In this document: piece by piece, positions 55,020 through 64,000 of the stretch
How positions within the stretch are numbered: the stretch's first letter is position 1
Layout of the letters: every line of letters starts with the position of its first letter
NCBI RefSeq assembly: GCF_019393635.1
Contig: NC_057867.1
Coordinates: forward strand, 51,532,143 to 51,596,142
Direction: 5' to 3'
Length of the DNA: 64,000 nt
From: Dromiciops gliroides
Taxonomy: Eukaryota > Chordata > Mammalia > Microbiotheria > Microbiotheriidae
Position numbers and translations under genes: made by a program
Notes under the pieces: generated by a model
The model's input: the letters and a program-made list of their open reading frames with translations, nothing else
What the model was told of the DNA's origin: nothing
Database searches by the model: none

Positions 55020-55680
55020 GCCTCATAGGATGTTGGAGCTGAAAGAGGCCTCTGAATGCCCTCTCTTCCAACTTCCTCATTTTACAGAGTAGGACACTGA
55101 GGTCCCAAATGACAATGCTGTCCTTCACAAGGCCTGGCCAATTTTACCTCCAGAATCCAATTCATAGGATTATTTGGGCACAGATTTTGAGCTCGAAGGG
55201 CTCTCAGGAGTCATCTAATCTGAACATCCCCCTTTTTTTTTTGTAGTGAGGCAATTGGGATTAAGTGACTTGCCCAGGGTCACACAGCTAGTAAGTGTTA
55301 AGTGTCTGAGGCCGGATTTGAACTCAGGTACTCCTGACTCCAGGGCCAGTGCTCTATCCACTGAACATCCCCCTTTTTGATCGCTGAGGAAACTGAGACC
55401 CATAAGATCACCTACCCAAGATGACCCTGGTAGTCAGGAATAAAGTTGGGATTTGAACCCAGATTCCCAGATTTCAGATCCAGCACCCCACTCTCTCATC
55501 CTAAGAATTCTCTCACTGGAGTCTCACTATCCCTTCGGAGGTCACCATTATTCTATTTTAAAGATGATGAAACTGAGGCTTAGGGCCTCAAAAACCAAAG
55601 GGGATTTGAGAAGAAATTTGAACTCAGGTCTGTCTGAGTCCATATCCAGTCCTCAATCCACTCTATCTCTGCCCCCACTT
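55020..55680 (-). repeat. Three MIR pieces around a SINE
   Basis: Reverse MIR-like pieces at about 55020-55135, 55375-55490 and 55540-55680. They have the usual 'gatgttggagctgaaagagg' and 'gaaactgaggcttagggcct' blocks. The first two flank the SINE at 55238. Confidence 0.55.
55238..55361 (-). mobile_element. CORE SINE, 5'-truncated (tail type I)
   Basis: Reverse-oriented copy that stops at 'gctctatccac'. The target duplication 'tgaacatcccccttttt' lies at 55221-55237 and, matching, 55362-55378. Confidence 0.92.
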
Positions 55681-55759
55681 TCTTGAACGCCAAGCACCAA
55701 GCTATGTACTACTACAAAGACAACATCAAACTAGCTCCTACCTTTAGGGAGCTCACATT

Positions 55760-56000
55760 CAAAATAATAACAATAATAGCTTACCATGAACTTATAGAAC
55801 TTACCATGAACTTATAGAACTTACCATGTGCTACACAAATATTATTTCATTTGATCTTCACAACAACCCTTCAAGGTAGGCACTATTATGATCTCCATTT
55901 TACAGATGAGGAAACTGAGGCTCAGGGTGATCAAGTGACTTTCCTAAGGTCACTCAGGCAGTAAATAGCCAAGCCAGGATTCGAATCCAGATCCTCAAGA
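55760..56000 (+). repeat. THER-type SINE with an internal triplication
   Basis: THER layout ('catttgatcttcacaacaac', 'cattttacagatgaggaaac'). Its start carries three copies of 'acttaccatgaacttatag' or close variants at 55780-55828. Confidence 0.7.
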
Positions 56001-56549
56001 ATGAGTCAAGAGTCCTTTCTACCAGTCATATCTCTGACTAAATGTTGGGTGACTACATGGGATACGAAACCTGTGTCTATCATACTGGGTCTCAGTAATC
56101 CTTTCACAGATGACATATATCTTAGGCCAAACATTCAGGAAGTTCCAATGATACTGATGGGACAGATGTGGAGGTTCCCTTGTTAAACCTTTCTCCATTG
56201 GTTACCTATTGGTCACTCACAAATCCTATTCTCATAACAACCTTGTGAGCAAGGTACTTCCAGTGTATTATTCAACTCCATCTTACATATGAAGAAATCC
56301 ATACTTGGAGAGGTAAAATTTGAAGCCCAATCCTTCAAAGTCTAGCTCTCTAGCTACTACTAGCAAGCCATGCCAATTGAGGGCAAGGATTACTCTGTGA
56401 CAAGTCTTCATGCTCTCTTCCTGACAAGATAAGCTATGTGGGTAAGACTAATTCAATGTGGTGCATTTGGAACTGGTTAGATGGCTATACCCAAAAGCTG
56501 GTCCCCAGCAATATGGAAGGAAGTCTCTAGTACAGTACCCCAAGGATCT

Positions 56550-57175
56550 GATTTATCCTTGGCTCTATGGTATTCAATAGTTTTATCAATGGCCTGGATG
56601 AAGAAATTGTTGGCACACTTATCTAACGTGTAGCTGGCACAGACTGGGAGGTACCAGCTAACATACAAGATGACAGTCAAGATTCCAAAAGGTCTTAATG
56701 GATAAGAAGAACAGGCTAAATGTAACCAGAAGAAAGTTAATAGAAATAAATGCAGTCTTATACTTGCGTTAAAAAATCCAACCTCCCAAGCCCAAGATGA
56801 GGAGAACATGGCTAGATCTGGGGGTTGGGGGAAAGGGGGCGGCTTAGAGGTCGGCAACCTCAATGATGAAAAAGTGTGCTATGGAGGGGAAACAGCCAAT
56901 GTGGTCTTGGCCTTCATTAAGCGAGGGAAAGTGTCCAGGGGGAGGGAGAAGCTAGCTGTAGCAAACTATGTCCTGGTCAGATCCCACTGAAAGCTCGGCA
57001 TTGCATTGTAAACATCCACATTTTAAGAAGGAAATGGATAAGATGAAGAGCATGATGGGGAGGGGCCCTGAATTAGGGGAAGTGACCACCTCAAGAGGCA
57101 GCTCTTCCTCATCAAAGTCTTCCCACAAAGACCACCCACTGGCAGGGATGCTGTAGACTGGATTATCACTCAGGG
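56550..57175 (+). repeat. CR1/L3 LINE fossil, sense
   Basis: 'tttatcaatggcctggatga', 'gaagaaagttaatagaaata' and 'gaggcagctcttcctcatca' follow the order of a sense CR1/L3 ORF2 end and 3' region. Decayed frames remain. Confidence 0.65.
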
Positions 57176-57541
57176 CCAGACAGGCTGGATGAAAACTCTG
57201 GCATGCTCTGACCTCATTCTTATTCTCCAGGATGAGAAAAACGAAGGTTCAGGGCCATGATCTGCCTAAAATCACATAGCTAGAAAGTAGTGGGGTCAGG
57301 ATTGGAACACAGGGCTTCTGGCTCCTTCTGGGGCCCCCCAAAGCTCTAAGGGCAACATCAGTTCTTTCAGAATTCTTCCTTCAAACTAAAAGAGGTCCAT
57401 GCTCATGGAAAACTACCAAAACACCATAATCCTAAGATACTCGGCTCCACCGCCACCCACCCACCCACCCTTCATCTCTACCAACACCAAGAAGACAACA
57501 AAGGACACATACATTTCACTTATAAGGCATTGTCATCCTTC

Positions 57542-57547
57542 TTTATT
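57542..57547 (-). promoter_or_regulatory. ARHGEF6: Likely ARHGEF6 polyadenylation signal
   Basis: AATAAA on the - strand ('caataaag'), the only good one I see at the far end of the UTR. Cleavage is expected near 57520-57530. This gives a 3' UTR of about 2.57 kb. Confidence 0.6.
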
Positions 57548-59439
57548 GATTGAAAATGTCAATTTAAAAAGTGTTCAAAATAAAAACAGGTTAGAAAAAC
57601 TGGGTTTGCATAAGAGAAATGACAGGAAATGAGCCTACCCTGGGAGAAGATGCATGGAGCCGCCTCTTCACAGTGAGGTGGCAATCGAGAGGATAACAGG
57701 ACCAGAGAATTGACAAAAGCATTGTAAACAACGCAAATATGGAAGCAGTGCTTTCAATTTCACATGGCTTTGTTTCCTTGCTCTTGTTATTTGGCTTGTA
57801 ACAGCAACAGCCATGCTTGGTATGGGTTCCGTTACCCGAAGTACCATGCTTCTCCCATCAGGGGCTCAGAGGCCTTGTAAGACATGGAAAATTGGTTTTC
57901 AGCACGGCCTGCTTTCCTACTGTGACTATAATCCATTTGAGTTCCTTATGTTACTAAGAGTTTCCTACTGATCTTCTTCACATTGTTCAGTAACTTCGGA
58001 GGGGACAATTTGAGAGGCCTGGCTTTGATTTGGGATGATGTCTGAGCCCTCAAAACAGCCACGCTCCTTACTAGGTGCAGATCATAGCTCATCAGAGGTC
58101 TGGATTGAGAAGAGACCTCAAAGACTAAGATAGTCCAATCCCCTCGTTTTACAGAGACAAAAATGAGGCCTGGAGAGATCAATTTGCCAGGCCTCAGTTT
58201 CCTTATCTGAAAAAAAGAGAACTGAGCTCCCTTTAGAAGGTAAAGGTCCCTCTCTCAGAAAGTCTCTCCCAACCCTTTGATCCCATGAGGGAATGAAAGG
58301 AATGGCAGAGACTGCCCCAGATGAGTTTAGCTAGGTGACGGGGTGGGTGGCTTGCTCCCAGCATTCCTTTGCCCAAGAGTAGTACTTCCCCTGAGGGGCA
58401 GCAAGCAAAAAGCCACGTACCATACTGTTTAGCAGCAGGGACTAGAGACCACCAAGTACCGGGGGAAGGGGGGAGAGGGTGGCCAGTTTGGGGAGTAGAA
58501 GCATTTCAAGTTGGAATTAGGGTGTTTTCTAAAATATCATTTGCGAAAATTGACACTCATCAGTATTCATAGCAAATACATCTGGAGAACGACTTTTTTT
58601 GGTTTATTTTTGTTTTGTTTTTCAATCTAATGCCCCTTTTTTTCCATCCATCCCTCAAAAGGGATCTGTCCCACGCTGGTCAAACTTCACCGGCCTTTGG
58701 GACTTCCTAATTATCTACCACACATCCTTTTCTAAATTGTGCTGAATGATGCCTGGGGATCTGCTGACTGTTCCACAGCCATGAGCTAAGCTGTGTCCAG
58801 ATTGCTGGGATCCCAACCAAGTGACCAAAGGAAAGAGGGGAGACTGATCAGCAGGCCCCACTAGCCTTCCCAGGGAAGACGGGTTGCTGCAAATGGTATT
58901 TGAAGGCCTCCTCTTCAGGGAGCCGGTGGGGATACGGCTCCAACTCTTGCCATGACCTCTGAGTGGGCCAAGGGGAATGAGCATCTCCTGGTAGAAGCCA
59001 GCCACTTCTCTTGGTGGAGACTTTGAGATGCCCCAGTGATGGGGGAGGCTGGAATCCAAAACCAGGACACAAGAAGAGCTCACAGCCTGACTACCAGAAT
59101 GCCGTTCTGTTGAGTATAGTGAAGTCAAAGCACTGGGGGGAATGCAAAACATCTACATCTATGATGCTCTTGCCAGAGAAGTAGCCACAACGTCGTCGTC
59201 ACATGCCGGCATTACATACGGCTTGGCATTTGTGGCAATGATGGCAGCTCCCACTCCATTGGCTCAAATCAAGCGTGCCGATCAGACAAACACAAAAACA
59301 ACAAAAGTCTCCTGCACTATCTTGTTAGAAAACGAAAGGAAATCGACTCTAATGTGTATACATGAAGGGGGGATGGGGTGGGGTATGATAGGGGGCAAAG
59401 GCCGCAGGATTTCCATGGTCAGAATAGTGCTTTACCATT

Positions 59440-59705
59440 CAATAAATTAGGTACCACTTCCTATGTGAGGCTTTTCTTGATTCCTTGCTCAACCCCCTCA
59501 GTTATTAGGACACCCCCCCATTACTCTATATTGGTTTCATATATATATTTGGCATTGACTGGTGGTGGTAGTGGTGACTCCTCCCTGAGTAGAGCTTAAG
59601 TAAGTCTGCTGAGGGCAGGAGTTGTTTTGTTTTTGTCTCTGTGTCTCCAGCGCTGAGCATGGAGCCCGGTGCATAATGGGAGCTTAACATGCTTCTTGAA
59701 TGAAT
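59440..59705 (+). repeat. L2 3' end, antisense within the ARHGEF6 3' UTR
   Basis: 'aggcttttcttgattccttg', 'ctgctgagggcaggagttgt' and 'gagcatggagcccggtgcat' are the L2 3' order on the + strand. Confidence 0.7.
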
Positions 59706-60099
59706 AACTGAGGGGCTTCAAGATCAAGGAAAAGATCTTGGGAGGAAGGAAGTGGGTGTGCCAGCCTCCCTCACTGGGCACCACTTGGCAGCTTCTCTGA
59801 GAGTAGCTTTGTCCAAAGCACTAGTGACCCATCCAGCAGAAGAGGAAGATGGGATGAACCGTGAACCTGGGGTCATTTGCTGACCCCTCTTATTGCAATA
59901 ATTCCTATTGGTTTTATTTCCTTATTGAATGGAAAGCTATTTCCACTACAAATTCCTTTTTTTCCTATAACAGAAAACAGCCAAAATACACAGAAAGCAG
60001 ACAAAGCGAGGAGCGGAGTGAGTCAAAAGGTCTGATTCTCCTTTCCTGGAGATCCCAAGTCGCACCTGAGTGAGTGCCGGCAGCATGGCTGGGGTAGCT

Positions 60100-60240
60100 T
60101 CAAGCCAGGAGGGAGGCCTTGCTGCCCGGGTCTGCCCTCATGCATTCATCTGTTTGTTTCAACAGCCTCCTGACCAACTTTTCCAAGTCTTTCCTGGACT
60201 TCAATTCTTCTTCTAGGCATTGCTTCATTTTTTTATTCTC
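60100..60240 (-). CDS. ARHGEF6: ARHGEF6 last coding exon: end of coiled coil and C-terminus
   Basis: On the - strand, acceptor 'gtcaacttag' is followed by 46 codons and TGA (60102-60100). The peptide [20 protein letters not shown]... then [13 protein letters not shown] is almost the human C-terminus ('[20 protein letters not shown]'). It is the second half of the trimerising coiled coil. The last residues ([13 protein letters not shown]) differ from human (IRGESSSKTSILP). As in human alpha-PIX there is no beta-PIX-type PDZ ligand at the end. Confidence 0.96.
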   Translation of the reverse strand, partial: ENKKMKQCLEEELKSRKDLEKLVRRLLKQTDECMRADPGSKASLLA

Positions 60241-61037
60241 CTAAGTTGACAAAAACAAAAACAAAAAGCCAAGAAAAGGTCTATTCTGGAGAAAAGCAAA
60301 GTCTTAGGCCTGACAGAATCCAGGGGCAGAAGTCAAAAGAGGACAGGCATCAATCAGCCCCAGCCCCAGAACCAAGTATCACTCACAGCTTAATATGGGA
60401 TGGAGGAAGGGAAAATATGGTGGCGGGAGGGGAGGTTGTCATACAAAACCTAACAAGACCCACTCCCCAGGCATGGAGTAGGTACAAATAGCCAAAGCCA
60501 CTGGGCCACAGCCAAGCCACAATGATATTTGTCAGTTCTGGACAAGACCCAGGTTATGGTAAGTGTGAAAGGGGGAAATATTTCCACTCTCTACCTGGTT
60601 CCCACCCACAACTACTTCCCTCTGGCACCCCAAATCTGTCTTAGTTCTTCAGTTCATAATTCAAGACTCCAAGTGAAGTCCATGCATTGTGGAATGCTGA
60701 CTAATGGAAAGAACCAATACATGAATGATGATTCTGTTTCCACATCCATTGTTGGGAGTAATCATTGCTTACTGCTTCCTTAACATAGGACCTGTGAGGA
60801 ACATGAGTCTTAACATAAGTTAAGACTCCGTAAGTCATGGAGTCAAGCCTAAGGACTCCACTGTGAAGTGCAAGCATGGATTCCAACCCTAGACCAATGA
60901 TGGCTTTAGGCAAGGCAGATCATCCTCAGAGTTGAAAATCCATCAACTTTGTATCCATCAAACATGTAAAGAAAGGCGTAATTGTTTACTGTCTCACCAC
61001 CCTTGGCCTCTGCTTTGGCCTTTACAAATTCCCTTAC

Positions 61038-61092
61038 CTGCTTTAATTCCTTGACTTCATCCTTCAGCGCATAAACAGTGTCAACAAGGCTT
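61038..61092 (-). CDS. ARHGEF6: ARHGEF6 penultimate exon: start of coiled coil
   Basis: A 55-bp exon on the - strand. The acceptor is 'tttatttcccag' and the donor CAG|gtaagg. It completes a Lys codon and encodes SLVDTVYALKDEVKELKQ, identical to human except Arg to Lys in 'EVRELKQ'. It ends in phase 0. Leu, Val, Ala and Leu at heptad spacing start the coiled coil. Confidence 0.96.
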
Positions 61093-61229
61093 CTGGGAAA
61101 TAAACATAGAACTGAAGTCAGAAATCAACATGTGGGTAGTTAATGACCAAAGTATGTTTATAAAAGCCCAGACCTTAGGGAATGTTTCATTTTCTAGACA
61201 ACCCCAGATCATAAACCATGCGAGATATA

Positions 61230-61350
61230 AATATCTCCCTGGAGATTACCTAACTCAACCATCTCATTTTACATATAGGAAAACTGAGGTCCAGAGAGGG
61301 AAGGTAGATCACCCAAGATCACACAGCAAAGTAGCGGCAGAGCCAGAACC
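61230..61350 (-). repeat. MIR piece in the ARHGEF6 intron
   Basis: 'cattttacatataggaaaac' followed by 'agatcacacagcaaagtagc'. Confidence 0.6.
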
Positions 61351-61559
61351 TGGAAGTGGCATCTCCTGAGTTGGCAGAATATTAGTAGCATCACTCACAA
61401 GTGAAACTGGGTCAGTGATTCATAGTCATGGGGTAAATTATAGCTGTGAACCCTGTGTCATTTCACTCCTGTTCTGCAGACCCCACCATCTTTATGACGT
61501 TCTTTATAGACTCAAATGTATGCAGCAGGACAGAAGGGACCCCACCTATAAGGTCTAGG

Positions 61560-61920
61560 TCCCAACTGGCCTGCCAGGTCACTGATCTCCCCACCCCGGC
61601 TTGACATCACCTCCCACCTATATCCCTCCTTTTGTTGCCTCTTTTCTTGTTTCCAGTACAAACCCATCTCCCAACTCTAGGCATTTGCTCTGGCTGTGCC
61701 CCCTGCCTGGAATGCTAACCCTACTTGAGGATCTCTGCCTCCTAGCTTCCTTCAAGTATCAGCTCAAATCCTATCTTCTACAGGAAGACTTCTCCTAACC
61801 TTCTTAACGCTATGGCCTCCCCTGTTGATTCTCTCCAATTTATTCTGTACAGAGTTATCTGCATGTTGTCCCCTCATTAGACTCTGTGCTTAGCACAGTG
61901 CCTAAAAAATGTCAACTGAC
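61560..61920 (+). repeat. L2 3' end
   Basis: 'ggctgtgccccctgcctgga', 'ttcaagtatcagctcaaatc' and 'gtgcttagcacagtgcctaa' are typical L2. It is antisense to ARHGEF6. Confidence 0.8.
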
Positions 61921-61954
61921 TGAGGCACCCAATATCTCCCTTTGCCTTTTCCCA

Positions 61955-62160
61955 TCAGGGAATAAGAAAGATGTGGGTTTGAGTCTTGGCTTGGCCACAT
62001 ACCAGCTGTATGACCTTGGACAAATCACTTGACCTTGTTGGCCCTCAAGTTCCTCACCTGTAAAATGGGGTTGATGATCCCCATTCTGCCTTCCCCTGTG
62101 GGGTTGTTGTGAAGATCAAAGGAGATGATGAGTATAAAGTACTTTATGAACCAGGAAGAG
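61955..62160 (+). repeat. MIR copy
   Basis: Sense MIR: 'cagctgtatgaccttggaca', 'ctcacctgtaaaatggggtt' and 'gtgaagatcaaaggagatga'. Confidence 0.8.
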
Positions 62161-63354
62161 CCATACAAACTCAAGCGAAGATGGGGACGAGGGAAGGGTT
62201 CCTTGGGAGCAGAGAAAGTGTGGAAGGGGTGAAAGGCAGGCCTGCAAAGTGCAGGGATTGGAGCTGCCCTGTCTTTTGTAGCAGAGGGGTCGGGATGGGC
62301 TATCCAGGACAGCAACCAGGCCACAGAGCACCCCTTCAAAGCATCAGAGGAGACAAAAGCCCAATGCTGCCCCACCCTGGCAATTCTGCCAAGGACCACC
62401 TATCTTCTTTGCTCTGATCACATAGGTCTGGTGGCTAGGAGATCAAGAACAAGGGGAATAGATGACACTGGCCTGCTGTGTGTCCTTGGGTGAAGCCTAA
62501 GGTCCACCTTGTGTAAAACAAAGGGATTGGCCTAGATCTCTGGGTCCCTTCTAGCTCGGCCTCTCTATGATCTTCCAAAGAGACATTCTACCCCTTAAAC
62601 AAAAGAGTCGAGTCCCCAAAAGCCACCTCATAACTGGACAACTAACTTCTGAACCCACCACTGGGCCAGATTTGGCTGAAGCATAGTAAACGTAAATATC
62701 TCCCTTCCAAGCTCTCAGGTCTGGCTACTGTCATCACAAGCCAGCCGGAGAAAGGCCTGAGCCGTGGAGGGCTGCCTCTAACTCAAACTTACTTCCCCCA
62801 CTGACTCAAGCTACAAGGTAAATGTGTTTCCCAGGGGTCCCCAAGGACCTCACAAGCCTGCCTGGCCCTCAGAAGGGCTGCTGTACTGCTCACATGTCCT
62901 CTGTGGTGGCCAGGCCTCCATGACAGACCTACAAGGACAACCATCAGACAGCAGGCTCCGCGCTCACTGTGGGGCAGGCACAGGGATGGAGGCTTCAAAG
63001 GAAGTGGGAAAGAGGGGATCAAGATGCCACTGCAGCCCAGGGGCGTTAGATTCCTCCAAAGCATAAATTCATTAAGCTCAGGCTGGGGTCCAGCAAAGAT
63101 AGCGAGATATTCTCCTCCCCGGCCCCAGAAAAAATTTCAGGGGCTTTAGAACTGGAAAGGGCCTCAGAGGGCATCCACTATGATGTTCTCAAGGGTGCCC
63201 CAGGGCACAGAGACTCTAAATCCAGTACTCTTCCCACAGTACCACACTTCACAACCCCCTAATCACTTACATTACCAGGCACATGAGCAGCTGGAAGGCC
63301 TTCCCAAGCCCCGGACAAAAAAAGAAACCCAAAGAGGCTTTGCATTCAACTTAC

Positions 63355-63454
63355 TTTTCCTCTATGACTGTCTGCCCATTGCTTCTTGTCTCCTCTACGA
63401 TGATTTTTTCTTCCTCAGGGAGTAAGACCTGTGGGATAGAGTCCTTGCGAGCAC
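63355..63454 (-). CDS. ARHGEF6: ARHGEF6 exon: region before the coiled coil
   Basis: A 100-bp exon on the - strand. The acceptor is 'ccttttcccag' and the donor GAAAA|gtaagt, phase 2 in and 2 out. It encodes [20 protein letters not shown] then [12 protein letters not shown], very close to human '[20 protein letters not shown]'. This is the acidic stretch between the GIT-binding region and the coiled coil. Confidence 0.96.
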
Positions 63455-64000
63455 CTGGGAAAAGGAAAAGGAGCAGGGGCATCAGCTGAAATGCTGTGTG
63501 GAACGCCAAGTCCCTTATGCTAGTCCTAAACCTGAGCCCTGGGGCAGGAGTGGGCAGGCTACAATGGACAGAGATGCACCCATTCAGGGGCCTGTAAAGT
63601 CCACCCAAGTCACATCCTCTTCAAAGGGCATAGCATCACTTCCCATCTCTCAACAGAGAGGTGGGGGGCCATAGGTACAGAATAAGACATGCCTTGTCAG
63701 ATGTGGACAAGTTGTTGGTTTGCTTTTCTTAATTGTTACAAGGAAGGGGTTTCCATTGTGGCACTGGGAAAGTCACTGAAGTGACAGCAATGTAAGAAAA
63801 GAGTATCAATAAAACATTCCCCCCCCCATTAAAAAAAACCACCAAACCACCAACAGAGAACATGGTGGATGGGAAGGTCACTTGGTACATCATCTGAAAC
63901 CAATCATATTTAACCCCAAGTGTGTGCTCCGTCTCTTCAGACCTTTCAGACAAAAGCCACAAGAGACGACTTAGCCAAATACCTGTTGGCATTTGCTCGA

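Larger units (their letters stand above)
57525..60099 (-). other. ARHGEF6: ARHGEF6 3' UTR
   Basis: Runs from the stop to the poly(A) signal. It includes a reverse-to-transcript L2 end (59440-59705), a MIR piece at about 58085-58200, and a CpG-bearing non-repeat block at 59150-59340. The extent depends on the poly(A) call. Confidence 0.6.
57525..64000 (-). other. ARHGEF6: ARHGEF6 gene, 3' part (three coding exons and 3' UTR)
   Basis: ARHGEF6 (alpha-PIX, Cool-2) is a Dbl-family exchange factor for Rac1 and Cdc42 with CH, SH3, DH and PH domains. It binds PAK through its SH3 domain and GIT1/2 through its C-terminal region. Only the C-terminal 97 or so residues are in this window; the rest lies beyond base 64000. 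Exons, in transcript order: 63355-63454, 61038-61092 and 60240 down to the stop. It converges tail-to-tail with CD40LG, with about 5.4 kb between the two poly(A) signals, as in human Xq26.3. Confidence 0.93.

Noticed and set aside
3751-55361. tRNA-like A and B boxes at the head of each SINE
   Set aside because: These are the internal promoters of tRNA-derived SINEs, not functional tRNA genes. No cloverleaf with a CCA-compatible acceptor stem stands alone.
59142-59450. Open frame 'MQNIYIYDALAREVATTSSS' on the + strand in the ARHGEF6 3' UTR
   Set aside because: It is antisense to the gene, has no recognised domain or splice partners, and overlaps an L2 end.
63983-64000. A possible further ARHGEF6 exon end on the - strand (AACAG|gtattt)
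   Set aside because: Only 18 bases are in the window and I cannot match them to the human protein. The donor is mediocre. Bases beyond 64000 are needed.

Overview
This is eukaryotic, metatherian (marsupial) DNA. It carries two multi-exon host genes, about 26 copies of a young tRNA-derived CORE-type SINE of the WSINE1/SINE1_MD kind, LINE-1 fragments with the marsupial 3' end, SINEs with an RTE-type tail, and many older L2, MIR and CR1/L3 fossils. There are no bacterial genes, operons or CRISPR arrays. I cannot tell an Australian marsupial from an American one by eye.

The main gene is CD40LG (CD40 ligand, CD154, TNFSF5) on the + strand. It has five coding exons at 33857-34012, 36693-36821, 43487-43529, 47725-47790 and 50722-51089. 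All splice phases agree and they encode 253 residues. The promoter and 5' leader (about 33525-33856) and the end of the 3' UTR (poly(A) signal at 52113) resemble the human gene as I remember it. The last three coding exons of ARHGEF6 (alpha-PIX) lie tail-to-tail with it on the - strand (63355-63454, 61038-61092, 60103-60240), followed by a 3' UTR of about 2.6 kb. This order matches human Xq26.3 (CD40LG-ARHGEF6), so the window is from the conserved part of the X chromosome.

The first 33 kb hold no gene I can support. They contain L2, MIR and L1 debris, a long purine-only tract (8867-9004), and three LTR-like fossils with target duplications (10180-10624, 17222-17725 and 21895-22435). They also contain the most unusual structure in the window, a tandem array at about 12.2-19.07 kb. 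It has about 13 units of 305-375 bp, each with its own CA-rich tract, and the units fall into types recurring about every 1.03 kb. The array was later interrupted by two SINEs and by an L1 that itself received an LTR.

From 19 to 33 kb there is more repeat debris, with a repeat-poor, motif-rich stretch about 1.5-1.9 kb upstream of the CD40LG start site. Within CD40LG the introns carry SINE, MIR and L2 copies, a TTCAG/TTCAA pentamer tract and a diverged dispersed repeat that also occurs in the CD40LG 3' UTR. Between the two genes (52.1-57.5 kb) there is only repeat debris, including a sense-oriented CR1/L3 piece.

The two genes act in different cells and pathways: CD40L is a T-cell surface cytokine, and alpha-PIX is a Rac/Cdc42 exchange factor. 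Their neighbourhood is inherited synteny, not a functional unit.
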